Shown here one piece after another: positions 25,027 to 37,220 of a stretch of DNA of 64,000 nucleotides. Source of the stretch: Petrosia ficiformis. Taxonomy: Eukaryota; Porifera; Demospongiae; Haplosclerida; Petrosiidae. Under the pieces are notes generated by a model that had not been told where the DNA came from, did not search any database, and saw only the letters and a program-made list of their open reading frames with translations. The stretch is taken from the NCBI GenBank assembly GCA_947044365.1, contig OX345650.1:3163373-3227372 (forward strand), read 5' to 3'. A program made the position numbers and the translations under genes. Positions within the stretch are counted from its first letter, which is position 1. The number at the start of each line of letters is the position of its first letter.

Positions 25027-27357
25027 ATGCTCACAAGAAACATTATGTTATTATTCTCCAGATTTCTTATCTGCTTATTAACTATTGGATCTACAAGTGC
25101 TTCCAATGAGAAACAGTCTCTACCAGTCCTTGTATTGTTACCTTATTCTGATCCAAGAGATGATTCAGGTTGGGATAGAGGTTTGGAGTTACTACCAGCA
25201 GCAAGATTAGCTGTCAAAGAGATCAATAACAACTCTCAATTATTATCAAGTTATGAAATACAGTTGATTGAAAGAGGCTCTGATGGTTGTGGTAGAACGG
25301 TTATTATTAATGGATTGACTAACTTTGCTGATAATGCATTACAATGGGAACCTAATACTACAAATGCTATAGCTGTGATTGGATTAGCTTGTTCTACTGT
25401 TACTGCTAGCATATCTCCATTAGCTGGAAGAGAAGGTGTTGATCTTTTGCAAATGGCAATGTCAATTTCAGAAACATTTAGAGATAAAGAAATGTACCGA
25501 CACTTATGGCGTGTTTTACCTTCATCAGCTGTCTTTGTTACTACCACCATAGCACTTATGGAGAGATTCAGTTGGACAAGAGTAGCTCAAGTTTATGACG
25601 GAAATGGTGTACTTTTTCGAACAACTGCTAACACGTTTAGAAAAGAAATCACATCGAACACTCGCTATACACTTCTTGTAGACCAAGCTGTTGGTATAGG
25701 TAGCTCATTTTTTCAGTCGGCATTAGATCTAATACAAGATACAGGTGCTCGAATTATTTTTGCCTCAATGGGTATGCCTGAATCAGCATATTTAATATGT
25801 GAAGCAGCCAAAAGGAATCTTATCTGGCCTGGATATGTGTGGGTTTTCTATTCTGAAACATTTGATGAGTTTATCGATAATGCTGTTTGTGATTTAGAGA
25901 TACTCCTTCCAGCTCTAGAAAATGTTACTCTATTGCACATACCTTTACAGGGAAGAGATCTTGATGATGTTCTAGTTTCTGGTCGTACTTATAGAGAATA
26001 TCTTGATGAATATAACTCAGAAGTAGCTGCATTGTCTGAGGAAGATGAATTTCAACAATATTTATCTGATTTCAATTTTGTTAACAATCCTTATGCAAAT
26101 CCAATGTACGATGAAGTTTGGTCATTAGCTCTAGCTATTAACAGTTCTCTTCCAGAATTTGAAACCAAACATTTATCATTACAAGATTATGAATACAACA
26201 ATATAGAAATCACTGATATTATTGAAGATCATTTAAAGAATGTATCATTTGCTGGTGCAGTAGCTGATATTAGTTTTACTGATAATCGTGAAACAGTAAC
26301 ACCTGTTGATATATTCCATATAAGGAATGGCAGTACGATTAAAATTGGAGAATATGATGGATTACAAAACAATCTCTCCCTGTGGAATATTTCAGAAGAA
26401 AGTATTCCAACTGATGATTTTGTTTTGCGTTATGAATTACTAAACACAGTATATGCTATATACATATATACTGTAGCCACCTTGTTGTTTGTTTTTGTTA
26501 CATTAATGCTATGTCTAATGTTGGGTCTTCATAATACACCTCACGTACGTGCTATGAGCCCATTTCTAAGCTTATTGATCTTTTTAGGATGTTATCAGCT
26601 TTTGTTTGCAAGTATATTTGAAACAATCCATCAATTTATTCCCCAGCTTGATCCAACAACTTACTCTGCATTGTGTTTCCTTGAATATTGGTTGTCACAA
26701 AATGGTGTGAATATGATTACTGCCACTGTACTAACGAGACTGGTTCGGATATATCGTGTATTTACACATTTTGGCAAAACTGGTAAATTATGGCAAGATC
26801 GTTATCTTTTCTTTATGACACTATTAATATCTTGTTTACCAGATCTTGTAATTATTTTATGGATTATTGTTAATCCTATACAATACACAGAGGTAGCAAT
26901 GTATTTACTAACTGAAACTCCTCCAGTTAAAGTGATATCAACAGAGTGTTCTAGTGAATATAAAGATATCTTTGATCTAATTACAGTTGCATATACAATG
27001 CTATTAGTATTTCTGCTTCTTGTTTTTGCCATCTTGTCTCGTAAAATTGACCATAATAATTTCAAAGATACAAAAAAGATTAGTATCTTTGTATTCTCAT
27101 ATATATTCATCGGTTTAACTTTTAAGTCGATTGAACGAATCTTGAACTCACTGAATCGAAAAAATGATGCCATTCTTGTTGCAGCACTAGCACAGCATCT
27201 TGTAGTTCTGTTGAGTCAAGTATTTTTAATTATTCCGAAGGTTGTACCAGCATTTTATTATCAACTATACAAGAAAGATGCTGAAGTGTCAACACGTACC
27301 AACACTGCAATAGTTAAGAGTACCCTGTTTCTTATTTCAAATACGAAACAAAAATGA
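25027..27357 (+). CDS. Class C GPCR, metabotropic GABA-B-receptor-like, intronless
   Basis: A single open frame of 776 residues. Residues 1-25 form a signal peptide (hydrophobic core around LICLLTIGSTSA). Residues about 32-440 are a bilobed periplasmic-binding-protein fold of the ANF/GABA-B ectodomain type, with the family features LLPAARLAVKEINNNSQLL, VIGLACSTVTASISPLA and WTRVAQVYDGNG, and several N-glycosylation sites. Residues about 475-740 carry seven hydrophobic segments. The third ends in VLTRLVRIYRVF, the sixth starts after DTKKISIFVFSYIF, and the seventh ends in IPKVVPAFYYQLYK. There is no Cys-rich domain between ectodomain and membrane, which separates GABA-B-type from glutamate-type receptors. 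The tail is only about 30 residues and has no clear coiled coil, so partner choice cannot be read. It should sit in the plasma membrane and couple to G proteins; the ligand is unknown. Such receptors are numerous in sponges. Confidence 0.93.
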   Translation: MLTRNIMLLFSRFLICLLTIGSTSASNEKQSLPVLVLLPYSDPRDDSGWDRGLELLPAARLAVKEINNNSQLLSSYEIQLIERGSDGCGRTVIINGLTNFADNALQWEPNTTNAIAVIGLACSTVTASISPLAGREGVDLLQMAMSISETFRDKEMYRHLWRVLPSSAVFVTTTIALMERFSWTRVAQVYDGNGVLFRTTANTFRKEITSNTRYTLLVDQAVGIGSSFFQSALDLIQDTGARIIFASMGMPESAYLICEAAKRNLIWPGYVWVFYSETFDEFIDNAVCDLEILLPALENVTLLHIPLQGRDLDDVLVSGRTYREYLDEYNSEVAALSEEDEFQQYLSDFNFVNNPYANPMYDEVWSLALAINSSLPEFETKHLSLQDYEYNNIEITDIIEDHLKNVSFAGAVADISFTDNRETVTPVDIFHIRNGSTIKIGEYDGLQNNLSLWNISEESIPTDDFVLRYELLNTVYAIYIYTVATLLFVFVTLMLCLMLGLHNTPHVRAMSPFLSLLIFLGCYQLLFASIFETIHQFIPQLDPTTYSALCFLEYWLSQNGVNMITATVLTRLVRIYRVFTHFGKTGKLWQDRYLFFMTLLISCLPDLVIILWIIVNPIQYTEVAMYLLTETPPVKVISTECSSEYKDIFDLITVAYTMLLVFLLLVFAILSRKIDHNNFKDTKKISIFVFSYIFIGLTFKSIERILNSLNRKNDAILVAALAQHLVVLLSQVFLIIPKVVPAFYYQLYKKDAEVSTRTNTAIVKSTLFLISNTKQK

Positions 27358-27442
27358 ACAAATAAGATATTATCAGAGTGTGATCTTAGTTATATATGTT
27401 CATTAAATATATTTTGTTTTCACGAAACAATTATTGTATGTG

Positions 27443-27716
27443 GTAGTGTTGTTTTAGTTTGACAATCATGGCTACTTTTAGTTATAGTTATAGTTTCTCA
27501 CACTTTTAGTTTAGTAATTAACTAACGTAATATTAGGGTTACTAAAAGGTTTTAGTTTTAGTTAACTAACTAAAAGTCCCCATTATCAGCCAATTTTCAT
27601 TTTAGTTAGTTAGTTATTACAGTAAGCCTGTAATTTAGTTATAGTTTCATTAAATAAAAAACAAAATGCCTTACTATAAAAGGGGTTTTAGTTATAGTTA
27701 TAACAACACTAGTATG
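27443..27716. mobile_element. Non-autonomous element rich in TTTTAGTTA, downstream of the receptor
   Basis: Starts tagtgttgttttagttt and ends ataacaacacta (inverted), with many ttagtta units between. Related to the element at 16557-17052, so at least two copies of the family lie in the window. Confidence 0.4.
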
Positions 27717-27810
27717 TAGGGACAACAGCTCTATACAACAGATTTTGTAAATAAAATTAGACACCTATAATTATGTTGGACACACGTTCTTTTTGTGAAT
27801 TTATATAAGT

Positions 27811-28396
27811 GAATTTTACTATAAGTTTGATTGGTTTACTGTCACGTCCACACTTTCTGCAGGCTGCAATATATATGTACAAACTGTAAAAACTGACTGC
27901 TTGTTTTAATCAATTTGATTGGTTATTTGAGTTTCATTTGCTTAATAGTGCTTTTTCATTTGTTCTATATGAAGTATATTTCTATTTAGTTGAAAATACT
28001 ATGTTTACTTTCTGTTGTAAACATGTTTATTATGTACTTAATGAGAAGTACAGATGTATTATCCATTAGGAACATAATAATCATGTTTATGTACATCTAT
28101 ATAATAATGATGTTTATAATTGTTAAAATTGTATTCTTCATTATGGGATGTACCTTATGCTAGTCAATATAGATCAAAATGAAAAGAAATAAATTATTAC
28201 TACTTGTAATCATGACCTAGAAATATACTTCATATAGAACAAATGAAAAAGCACTATTAAGCAAATGAAACTCAAATAACCAATCAAATTGATTAAAACA
28301 AGCAATCAGTTTTTACAGTGTGTACATATATATTACAGCCTGCAGAAAGTGTAGACATGACAGTAAACCAATCAAACTTATAGTAAAATTCACTTG
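27811..28396. mobile_element. Foldback element with about 180-bp inverted arms
   Basis: The left arm (27811-27990, from gtgaattttactataagttt) is matched in reverse complement by 28215-28396 with few changes, around an unmatched centre of about 225 bases. No transposase. Long arms with a short centre are typical of foldback transposons. Confidence 0.75.
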
Positions 28397-28479
28397 ATTT
28401 ATACAGTCTCAGGATGAATTGAAACTCATGTAAGGGTTAAAATAACCCATTACTTTGTACAGTGAAAAGTATAGATGAT

Positions 28480-28665
28480 CTATTCTTTCTTTCTCCACTT
28501 TTGCAGCCCTGCCTTCTCTCTTCTTCTAATAAGATATTGAAATTTTCTACTAATATCTGATGCTCTACAAGTGATAATATAGTATCTACATCTACTTCCT
28601 GTCCTTCCCTTCAAACAGGAAGTCCAAATCATGGGACCATGGAAGCAACCTGCTTTCCTGCACAT
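28480..28665 (-). pseudogene. Possible fragment of an IRS/DOK-type PTB domain
   Basis: The minus-strand frame includes PMIWTSCLKGRTGSRCRYYI followed by ITCRASDISRKFQYLIRR. The pattern of hydrophobic residues, GR-x-G, a short beta strand, then an amphipathic helix resembles the last strand and C-terminal helix of PTB domains of the DOK/IRS type. This rests on pattern memory only. No flanking exons were found, and it sits between a foldback element and a truncated gene fragment, so a relic is the likely reading. Confidence 0.25.
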
Positions 28666-28771
28666 CTATTTCATGTTCAATAGTCTGTACATGTAACAGT
28701 ACATATACAATACAACACATACATGTACTTTTAGATATACAGTATTATGTTCTGTATGATTGTTACCACAT

Positions 28772-28873
28772 CTTAAGGTGGTACTAGGGAGTGGGCGGAT
28801 GCGACTCCAATCAGTTTCAAAATGGAATATTATACAATATGACACTAACCTGGTGTAATACTAACCTTCATTA
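28772..28873. mobile_element. Partial end of the TTAA-flanked transposon family
   Basis: After TTAA the sequence ggtggtactagggagtggg and the next 80 bases are nearly identical to the right end of the 23364-23899 element (inverted). The rest of the element is missing; its end abuts the gene fragment that follows. Confidence 0.65.
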
Positions 28874-28879
28874 AACTTT

Positions 28880-29480
28880 CAGGAACAATGGTTTAAACAG
28901 GGTGGATTCATTCTTTCTCTTTGTAATTATACTACAGATTATTGTTGCTTTGTTATGTGTATCGGTAAGGAGTCATACATCACAAACTCTGTCATATATT
29001 ACTGCTTTACTGATGACTGTGGTATTTGGTATACTGGTGATTATAATATATCATCAAAATGTTTGGGTAAGTTTAAAATCAAGAAATGGAATACTCAGTT
29101 TTGTGATGATAGAGAAACACATCACTCTACAGAGAGACATATACATGAAGATGAAGAGGAGTATGATGAAATGAGACAAGCTTTACTGATACTTGCTGAC
29201 TGAGTTTACATTTTTAACAAATTGTGTTTGATATTTCAACCTCAAAACTATAGCATAGCATTGTACCTATTAATGATCTAAATTAATAATGATTTTTCTG
29301 TAGCTTAGTTATAATTTTTGGATATTTTTTCAATTGGGATTTATAATAATTGTTGGTGAATAATAATATTTTTTTTATTTGAGAGGGCTCTGGAACATAG
29401 TCTGCTAACTCGAAATCAAAAGCTAGATTTTAAATTGTATCAAACGTTCTACCTCACTACATAATTATTTTGAGAGTATT
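28880..29480 (+). pseudogene. Truncated 3' copy of the large polytopic membrane protein gene
   Basis: This duplicates the last 100 or so codons and 3' flank of the gene ending at 35879 (35563-36200). It reads NRVDSFFLFVIILQIIVALL near the start and is nearly identical up to the segment FGILVI, where two extra bases (gattataatat against gattaatat) shift the frame. The charged tail HEDEEEYDEMRQA is present only in another frame. No start codon, signal peptide or upstream domains are present. It cannot encode a working protein. Confidence 0.75.
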
Positions 29481-31991
29481 CTTGTGTATTTGTAGTATTA
29501 AAGTTGCATTTACACAGCAATTTGATGATATAACATGATTTGTAGACAAGAGGTGTCCTTAACTAATCCTGACGATGAATGATGTAACTTCCTTAACAAA
29601 CATGCCACTCTACAAATATCCAAACAAGTCAAAAGAATTATGCTTGTGAATGGAAATGAAAGAAGAGTCTACAATGATTAGGTATATATATTGTTGTTTA
29701 TCACTCATTTGTGGAAAGTAATATGTACCTTATTAGTCAAATAAACATCTCAAGTTGATCTATATTATCAGACAAATCTGTCCTTATTAATTATCAGAAA
29801 ACAAATTTGTTAAAACATACAAAATTAATAATTGGTTAGTATAGTAGAAGTAGTAAATTTAATGTTTAGTTGTTTATAAGTTTGTGCATAATTATAATTA
29901 TACATTTTAATAATATTAGCAAAAATGATATCTTTCAGTTTGCTGGTTTACTTTTAAACTTACATGTATGACATCTTATATGTTAGACAGTATATATACA
30001 TTAACATAATTGGTACAGTTATTTATATATTAATGAAAAGAAAAGAAAGTGTCTAAAATGAATAAGCATAATTATACTGAATTACAATTACCATCAATCA
30101 ATTGCCTTTTTTGTAGGCATATTAATGTATGTATGATTAAACTGGTTAACATTATTATTTAGAAGAAAACCCAAGTTGAATTATTTATTATATCTTGCGT
30201 TACATAAAGATTTCAAGTACATGTATTTGCTACTGGATTAATGTTGACTTAGGTGTACAACTGATTATACTATGTTGATTTCAATCACTCCATTAGATAC
30301 ACATTTTTATGCTTATGTATCCAATTCAGCATTTAAATTAAGCAATCTGATTGGTCAAACACTCTTCGTTACAATATTATACATCAAGGTGATAAGTGTT
30401 TATATATAATATATATTATATATATATTTTTTGTCCCAAACTATTTATTGTAATGGTATTTGGTTTGTATATCATGTCATCATGTGTACTTTATTTAATT
30501 TAGCAAGAAAAACACGGGAAATTTAAATACGTGATGACATTCACTTAAACTCACATGCGCTGATATACATTTTCATTCATAAACAGAATAGCTACACATA
30601 CTGATTATTATATAAAACAATGCATAACAAGTATATTTAGAAGTAAATGGAGAGTGACTAAAACTTAGTTTTGCCTATTCATTGTCAAGATTATAAGTGT
30701 TAGTATTATAGGAGAAAGAGAAAAGAAGGAACATTGGAACTATTTGTATAGCTTCCTTAACAGTGTCATTTCAAGTCTTAGACATACATGTTGATAATGT
30801 CACAAATATATAAGATGAAGTGTATTGCTTGCAGTATAATATTGATTTCATCCATGTCTGCTCAATACATATCTAAATAGACTCTTTCCAATATTCTTAA
30901 ACTTATAAACTAAAACGTTTATGATGCATGACAAGATATATAGAGAAAAAGGTATACCTATGACTGCTTTGTGGTGTCCAGCATTCAATAATCATGGCTA
31001 ACTTTAATTTATCAAGCCTGAAATACATCAGTTGGCCAAGCCCCCGGGAATGATGTAACTTCCTTAACAACGCATACTTGCATAATTATTACAACTTGTA
31101 CTAACTGTCATATACTGTTAGGATATACTAGATTACTAGTATTTAATATTATCAACTACATGTACATATAACATTATTATAATTATTATATATATAGTTC
31201 GAACTCATGGGAAAGCAATCATAGGGATGGCCCTATGGGCCATAATAAAAACTGGCTGTCGTATGAAAAAGGGAAAGAACAATACATTCATGTATATATA
31301 ATTATACATGCTGAAAACAAATGCAATTATCATATCAATGTTATGTAGTTTTAATGATAATGAAAACAAATATGTCAGTGTTATTTTCATTCACTATCAC
31401 AGATATCTTAACCAAATTTAGTTAAAATTTAGTTAAAATAATAGTTTATTAATGCAGTTCAGTAAACTGAAACATGTAATTTTGTATCTTATACATTTGT
31501 TTGGAAATGAGTTTGTTAATTCCTAATAATGCTAAAGTTTATTGTAAAAGGTTGTTGATTGTTAACACTACAAAGTACTTCCAAACTTTATATTGAATAT
31601 TGGGGAAAACACAGCCTGTGAAACTATAAAATCAAACTGGTTGAAACAACAAATCACTTTAGACAGTTAATTATTTGGTTGGCTGCTCAGTCCATTATTG
31701 TATATTGTGGAAACAAAAAGTTACTGCTATAAAAGGTAAGAAGCTGGAATGAATTATATAATTACGTTTACTGTTTGAAACTTAAGCTATAATTATATAC
31801 TTTTATGTATTATAAATTATGGAAGTTGCAACGGTGTCAATCCTACCATAAGCTGTGCACATCATAATTATACACATACACATATTGTGTATATATTAAA
31901 TGTACATACTATTGTATGCAGCCATTTACATACACAAGAGTCTTACAAACTACCAACATCAGTTCAAAGAACAAGAGTGAAAACAATAAAT
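29481..31991. other. Intergenic and promoter region, no gene recognised
   Basis: AT-rich DNA of 2.5 kb without a supported exon. Two short stretches with gatgtaacttccttaacaa (29583 and 31053) recur. The promoter of the gene starting at 31992 must lie in its right end. Confidence 0.45.
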
Positions 31992-34900
31992 ATGAATAGG
32001 TATGTTGTATTATAATACATTTGCCTATTCTATTATTAAAGTCATGTGTGATCAATCTGGTTTAAATAGTACTGTAATGGTATATACACTGTTAAAACGA
32101 ATTAAATTCTTAGCTAAACTAATTATTTATCCTAATATACATTAATGTAAATTTATATACCCAAATACTTATCCAGTTCCTGGCTTGTATTTTTGGTTCT
32201 ACTTACACTTACTGGAACACAAGGAGTAATATCGAAATATGTCATCATATCTAATACTAATCAACTGAAGGAAATGCTTTGCAGTAATTCTTCAACACAA
32301 CTACCAAACAATTTGGTACTAAAGCTCAATGTGTCAACTTATGAATTATATAAAATTGATGGATACTGCACTGTACAGAATATCAACAACCTCACTGTTC
32401 AGGGTGTGAATGGAAACTCCACTATACGTTGTGTTCCTGTTGGTACTCCTGGTTCTGGGTTTGGTTTCATAAATATCACCAATTTATTATTGGCAAATGT
32501 TCGTTTTGATGGTTGCGGAGGGGTCATTCCAAGCACAGCTATTACAAATTTCAATAATACTCATCCTCAACTTCTATATAAACAAAGAGCAGTACTAATG
32601 TTTAATCTCTGTAACAATGTGACAATAAGAGAGGTCAATATTGATAACAAGTACTTTGGGTATGCTATTTTAATTCTAAATCCTTTTGGAACATTTGAAG
32701 TAGTAAGCACAATAGTGTCCGAAGGACAAGGTGGCATTCTCTGCAGTGATGATACAACTTTATGTCCAGGCAGTGGTATTGCAGCAATATTCAAAAATAG
32801 AGGAAAAAGTGCAGATAGTGAAAACAATGCTCAAGTGACAATAAAAGAAACAAAACTTCAAGTAAATTTTAATAAAATTCCTAATATTCCAACACTTTCA
32901 AGTCTCAGAGAATATGAAGCTTGTCAATTACCTGTTGTAGGAGCTGCTGGATTGACTGTTATTTTTACACAGACAGATTATATTGCTAATTTTACTACAA
33001 CACAAAGCACAATAAGTGATTTCAACTATGGATCAGTAGCTGGAGGAATGTTAATTTTCTTTCTTAACGGTATGGAAAAATCACATGTTTCTATAACAAA
33101 CACTAGTTTCCATGGTGGAGGTTTGCTTGCTGATACAAATCAAGTTGGAGGGTCTAGTATTACTATTCATAGTTTTAATTGTGGTAAATGTAGCAGTGGT
33201 ACACTAGACTCGCCTAGGTTGCTTACAATGTTTTTGGATACTGTGTACATTGCAGACCATGGTGGGCAAACATCACAAACATTAAAGTATGGTGAGATGT
33301 TTTATATGGACATTCATGAAAGCTGTGGTAACAATTTCAAGCAATTTCTCATGAGAAAGTTGAAATTTAAAATAGACTTTGAAGCTTTATTTCAGTCTGG
33401 AGTGTATGCAGTTGTGAGACCTTCGAAAGCTAACCATTCTATTATTTTGGAAAGCTGTGAGATGAAACTCACTAAATATACTGTTAGTTTATACTTTCAA
33501 GTTGCAACAATGATATTTGTCAATTGGAAAAATGTTACCATATGTGGAGAAAGTTACTTTCATGAAAGTCAGAATCCAGTCCTGGCAGTTTACAATACTA
33601 ACTTGTTTATACAAGGAAGAATGACTTTCACAAATAACATCGGTACTAATGGAGCAGCAATATCTCTTTATCATTCATCATATCTATTCTTAATTTCACC
33701 ACTACATGCAACATTTCTCAACAACAAAGCATTACTTTATGGTGGCGCAATATATGCTGCAAATAGTCCAGTACCTGGAGACAATATGTGTGTTATACAG
33801 TTAGGTGTAAACACATCAAACTTTGATGATTTAGATATTACAATGACCTTTATTAATAACAAAGCTGGGTTAGCTGGAAATAGTATCTATGCTGCATTAA
33901 TATACAACTGTACCCAGTATTACTCTACTGATCTTGATATTAGAGTATTGTTAAATGCCACATTTGAACCTATACCAACAGATAATAGTTTACAGCATTT
34001 ATCTTCAGTACCTGTTGAAATATGCTACTGCAGCAAATCAAATGTAAGTGATGATAAAATTCAACTAAATTCTACAGGTTCAGGAACAGCAATTCAAATC
34101 ATTGACACATACCCTGGTAAGTCTATTACACTCAGCATAGTAGCAGTGGATGCTATGGGTTTAATAGTATACTCACCAGTTAGTGCTTCAATTACTCCCT
34201 ACCACTATTATGGTCCTCATTTATCACAAGATGTGTTAACTTTGAAGGAAGGTCAAGACTTAGTATCCCTTTCTGGACTTAGATGTAGCAATGTTACGTA
34301 CAATATACACAGTAAAACAAACCAAGCAAAGCATGGATATTTGCAATTGGCTATACTAGGAAATCAACCAAGCTTGTCAGCTCTTATTTATGTATACCCT
34401 TGTCCAATTGGATTCCAATTATCTAACAATGGAATTTGTGAATGCGATCATTTCATTACTAAAGTAATTACAAATGCTGAGTGTAACATAAGTACATTGC
34501 TTATCACTCGATCAATTGGATCATGGCTTGGTAGAATAAACAATTCCACACTTGGATTTACTAACATATGTCCATCTGGTAACTGTAGATCAAATACAAT
34601 AGCAATTAATGTATCAGATATAGATCATTCTATATGTATTGATGGTAAAACTGGAGTTCTTTGTGGACAATGTATAAATACACTTAGCATTATATTTGGT
34701 ACTACTGAGTGCAAACATTGTTCTAACCTATGGCTTCTCACCTTAGTAGGTTATGCTGCCATTGGAGTGATACTCGTGACCGTTTTACTCTTCTTTAGAC
34801 TCACATTATCAGATGGACCACTTGCTAGTATTATACTTACAAATAATATTATTGCTGTTTCTACTATTGACTATCTTGATGATGATAATGTGTTTATATC

Positions 34901-35879
34901 AGGAATGAGAATCTTTGTATCACTCATGAATCTCAACCTTGGATTTCCATTGTGCTTTTATAATGGAATGACAACACCAATAAAGACAGGACTACAGTTT
35001 ATATTTCCAGTATACATATGGACCATTGTAATTGTGTTTATTGTTTTAAGCCGATACTCCATTCGTATCTCAAATCAGACAGCAGCATCATCGGTACAAG
35101 TGTTGGCCACACTCATCCATCTTTCGTTTTCAAAACTGCTCATCACTAGTATTGATATACTAATATATGCTCGTGTTGAAACAGGAAATAATGACAATAT
35201 CATTGTATGGTATGGAGATGGTAGTGTTGTCTACTTACAAGATAAGGAACACATCATACTTTTCTCTATAGCTATAGTGACACTAATTTTATTCATACTT
35301 CCATATATAATAATTGTCACATTTGGGAACTATTTCTTGAGATGGAAACGCTTACATCACTTTTGATCCTTCATAGAATCATTTCATGGACCATATAAAC
35401 ATACACTTGGATATTGGTTTGGTGTGAGAGTATTAGTTGTTGTGTACATATATATTGTCTTCACAGTGCTGAGAGGGGTTGATGTTACTTTAATGCTGTT
35501 TCTTCAAGTGATAGCAATGATCCCTTTGCTAGTTTTACAAGCCTATGTCAAGCCTTTCAGGCAGAATGGTTTAAACAGGATGGATTCATTCTGTCTCTTT
35601 GTAGTTATACTACAGATTATTGTTGCTTTGTTATGTATATCGGTAAGGAGTCATACATCACAAACTCTGTCATATATTACTGCTTCACTGACAACTGTGG
35701 TATTTGGTATACTGGTGATTAATATATCATCAAAATGTTTGGGTAAGTTTAAAATCAAGAAATATAATACTCAGTTTTGTGATTATAGAGAAACACATCA
35801 CTCTACAGAGAGACATATACATGAAGATGAAGAGGAGTATGATGAAATGAGACAAGCTATACTGATACTTGCTGACTGA
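31992..35879 (+). pseudogene. Large signal-peptide, beta-helix-like, multi-membrane-segment protein with an in-frame TGA
   Basis: Exon 1 supplies ATGAATAG (31992-31999) before gtatgt; exon 2 starts at 32177 after tatccag. Joined, the start reads MNSSWLVFLVLLTLTGTQG, a clean signal peptide. Residues about 25-700 are rich in Asn, Thr, Ile and Val with regular beta-strand repeats and many N-glycosylation sites, as in right-handed beta-helix ectodomains. A Cys-rich stretch follows (CPIGFQLSNNGICECDH and KTGVLCGQC, near 34400-34700), then membrane segments from LWLLTLVGYAAIGVILVTVL onward. At codon 1066 (35364-35366) a TGA interrupts the frame, yet the same frame resumes at once with SFIESFHGPYKHTLGYWFG and continues through further membrane segments to a charged tail and a stop at 35877-35879. 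Total length would be 1236 codons. Similar long proteins are numerous in sponge genomes as I recall them; function unknown. A nonsense allele, sequencing error or readthrough are the alternatives. Confidence 0.75.
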
Positions 35880-36807
35880 GTTTACATTTTTAACAAATTG
35901 TGTTTGATATTTCAACCTCAAAACTGTAGCATAGCATTGTAGCTAATAATTTTAAATATAATTTTGTGGCAATTATAACAATAATGATTACTTTCTGTAG
36001 CTTAATACTCTTCCTTGTAGCTTAGTTACAATTTGTGGATATTATGTTAATTGCATAATTGTTGCTCAATAATAATTTTATGTGTATTTTTTTTAAGATG
36101 AGAGGGCTCTGAACCATTGTTTGCTAACTCAGTATCAAACGCTATAATTTGCATTATTATAATATGCATTAAATTCTCTCTACCTCACTATCATGATTTG
36201 CTCCATTTTGAGAGCATCCTCCATTTTGGGTTTCTGCTATTGTAGTATTCAAACCAATCTTTTAGGCTATGATCAAAGCCCTCTAGCTACCGAATACAGC
36301 GAGGCAGTATTCTTATGTGCAATCACTATGTGGTGAACCCGTGTTTCCTCGTTTCCTGTTTCCGTTTCTCCATTTCTTATTCCTCTTTTTATAACCAGCC
36401 AAGCAATATAAGTGTCACATGATGCCCAGCAGTGTCACATGACATCAGTCTGTAATCCGTGATCTGCAGTCCTTCTTTTCTATCCACTGCTACAACATGT
36501 GTGCAACGCTGCCGAGCATCTGCACAAGCATAGTTTCATTGTGGTATAAATAAATTATACCACCCCACTCGGTATATATTATAACGCCCTCGGACTCGGT
36601 GAGTATAGATGTGATATATAGCTCGCAGCGGTGGTATAACATACACACATATAGCATATATATATATACATGTATATATATATATATATATACATGTATA
36701 TATATATAGTATGTATATATAGTATACATGTAATATATATAGTATGCTAACAGGTCGTATATACAAAATATAGGACCTGAGTTTTGTGTCCGAGGATGTG
36801 ATATATA
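35880..36807. other. 3' flank and intergenic region
   Basis: 35880-36200 is the 3' flank also found at 29204-29480. TATATA tracts occur at 36655-36740. No gene recognised. Confidence 0.5.
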
Positions 36808-37220
36808 CACTGTAAAAAAAAACAGTTAAAATAACTAATTTAGTGGTTAGTACTGTTGTAAGGATTCAACAATTAGTTGGTTGTTCGGAATACATACATT
36901 TTATACCACAGACAATTTGTACTAATTATATTCAAATATAGTTGAATCACTATAATTTTAGGGTGCTGTCTACTCATATTTCCTGTCAAAGATTTAGTAT
37001 AATTTATACTAAAGTACATGTAAAAAGGTTTGTAAACCCGCAAACACATAATTTAATTTATACTTTCCAATACTTGGTGCACATTACGTCGTAGTAACAT
37101 ACATGCATGTAGCCACAACATCCTCTATGACAACTGACAATCTAAATTGAAACACATGCTATTCCTTGCAACTGCACTAACCAATACAATGGTTATTTTA
37201 ACCATTTATTTTTTGCAGTG
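36808..37220. mobile_element. Tc1/mariner-type miniature element (413 bp, TA target)
   Basis: Starts CACTGTAAAAAAAAACAG and ends inverted as TTTTTTGCAGTG; both ends are flanked by TA. Inverted repeats extend about 30 bases with GTTAAAATAAC. It is itself set between inverted copies of gtatgctaacaggtc (36740 and 37225), so it sits inside another palindromic sequence. No transposase. Confidence 0.6.

Noticed and set aside
26802..27173. Minus-strand open frame inside the receptor gene
   Set aside because: Shadow of a well-supported coding region on the plus strand.
35340..35430. Intron around the in-frame TGA of the large membrane-protein gene
   Set aside because: No GT/AG pair close by keeps the frame and preserves the conserved GPYKHTLGYWFG segment; the uninterrupted frame on both sides fits a nonsense codon better.
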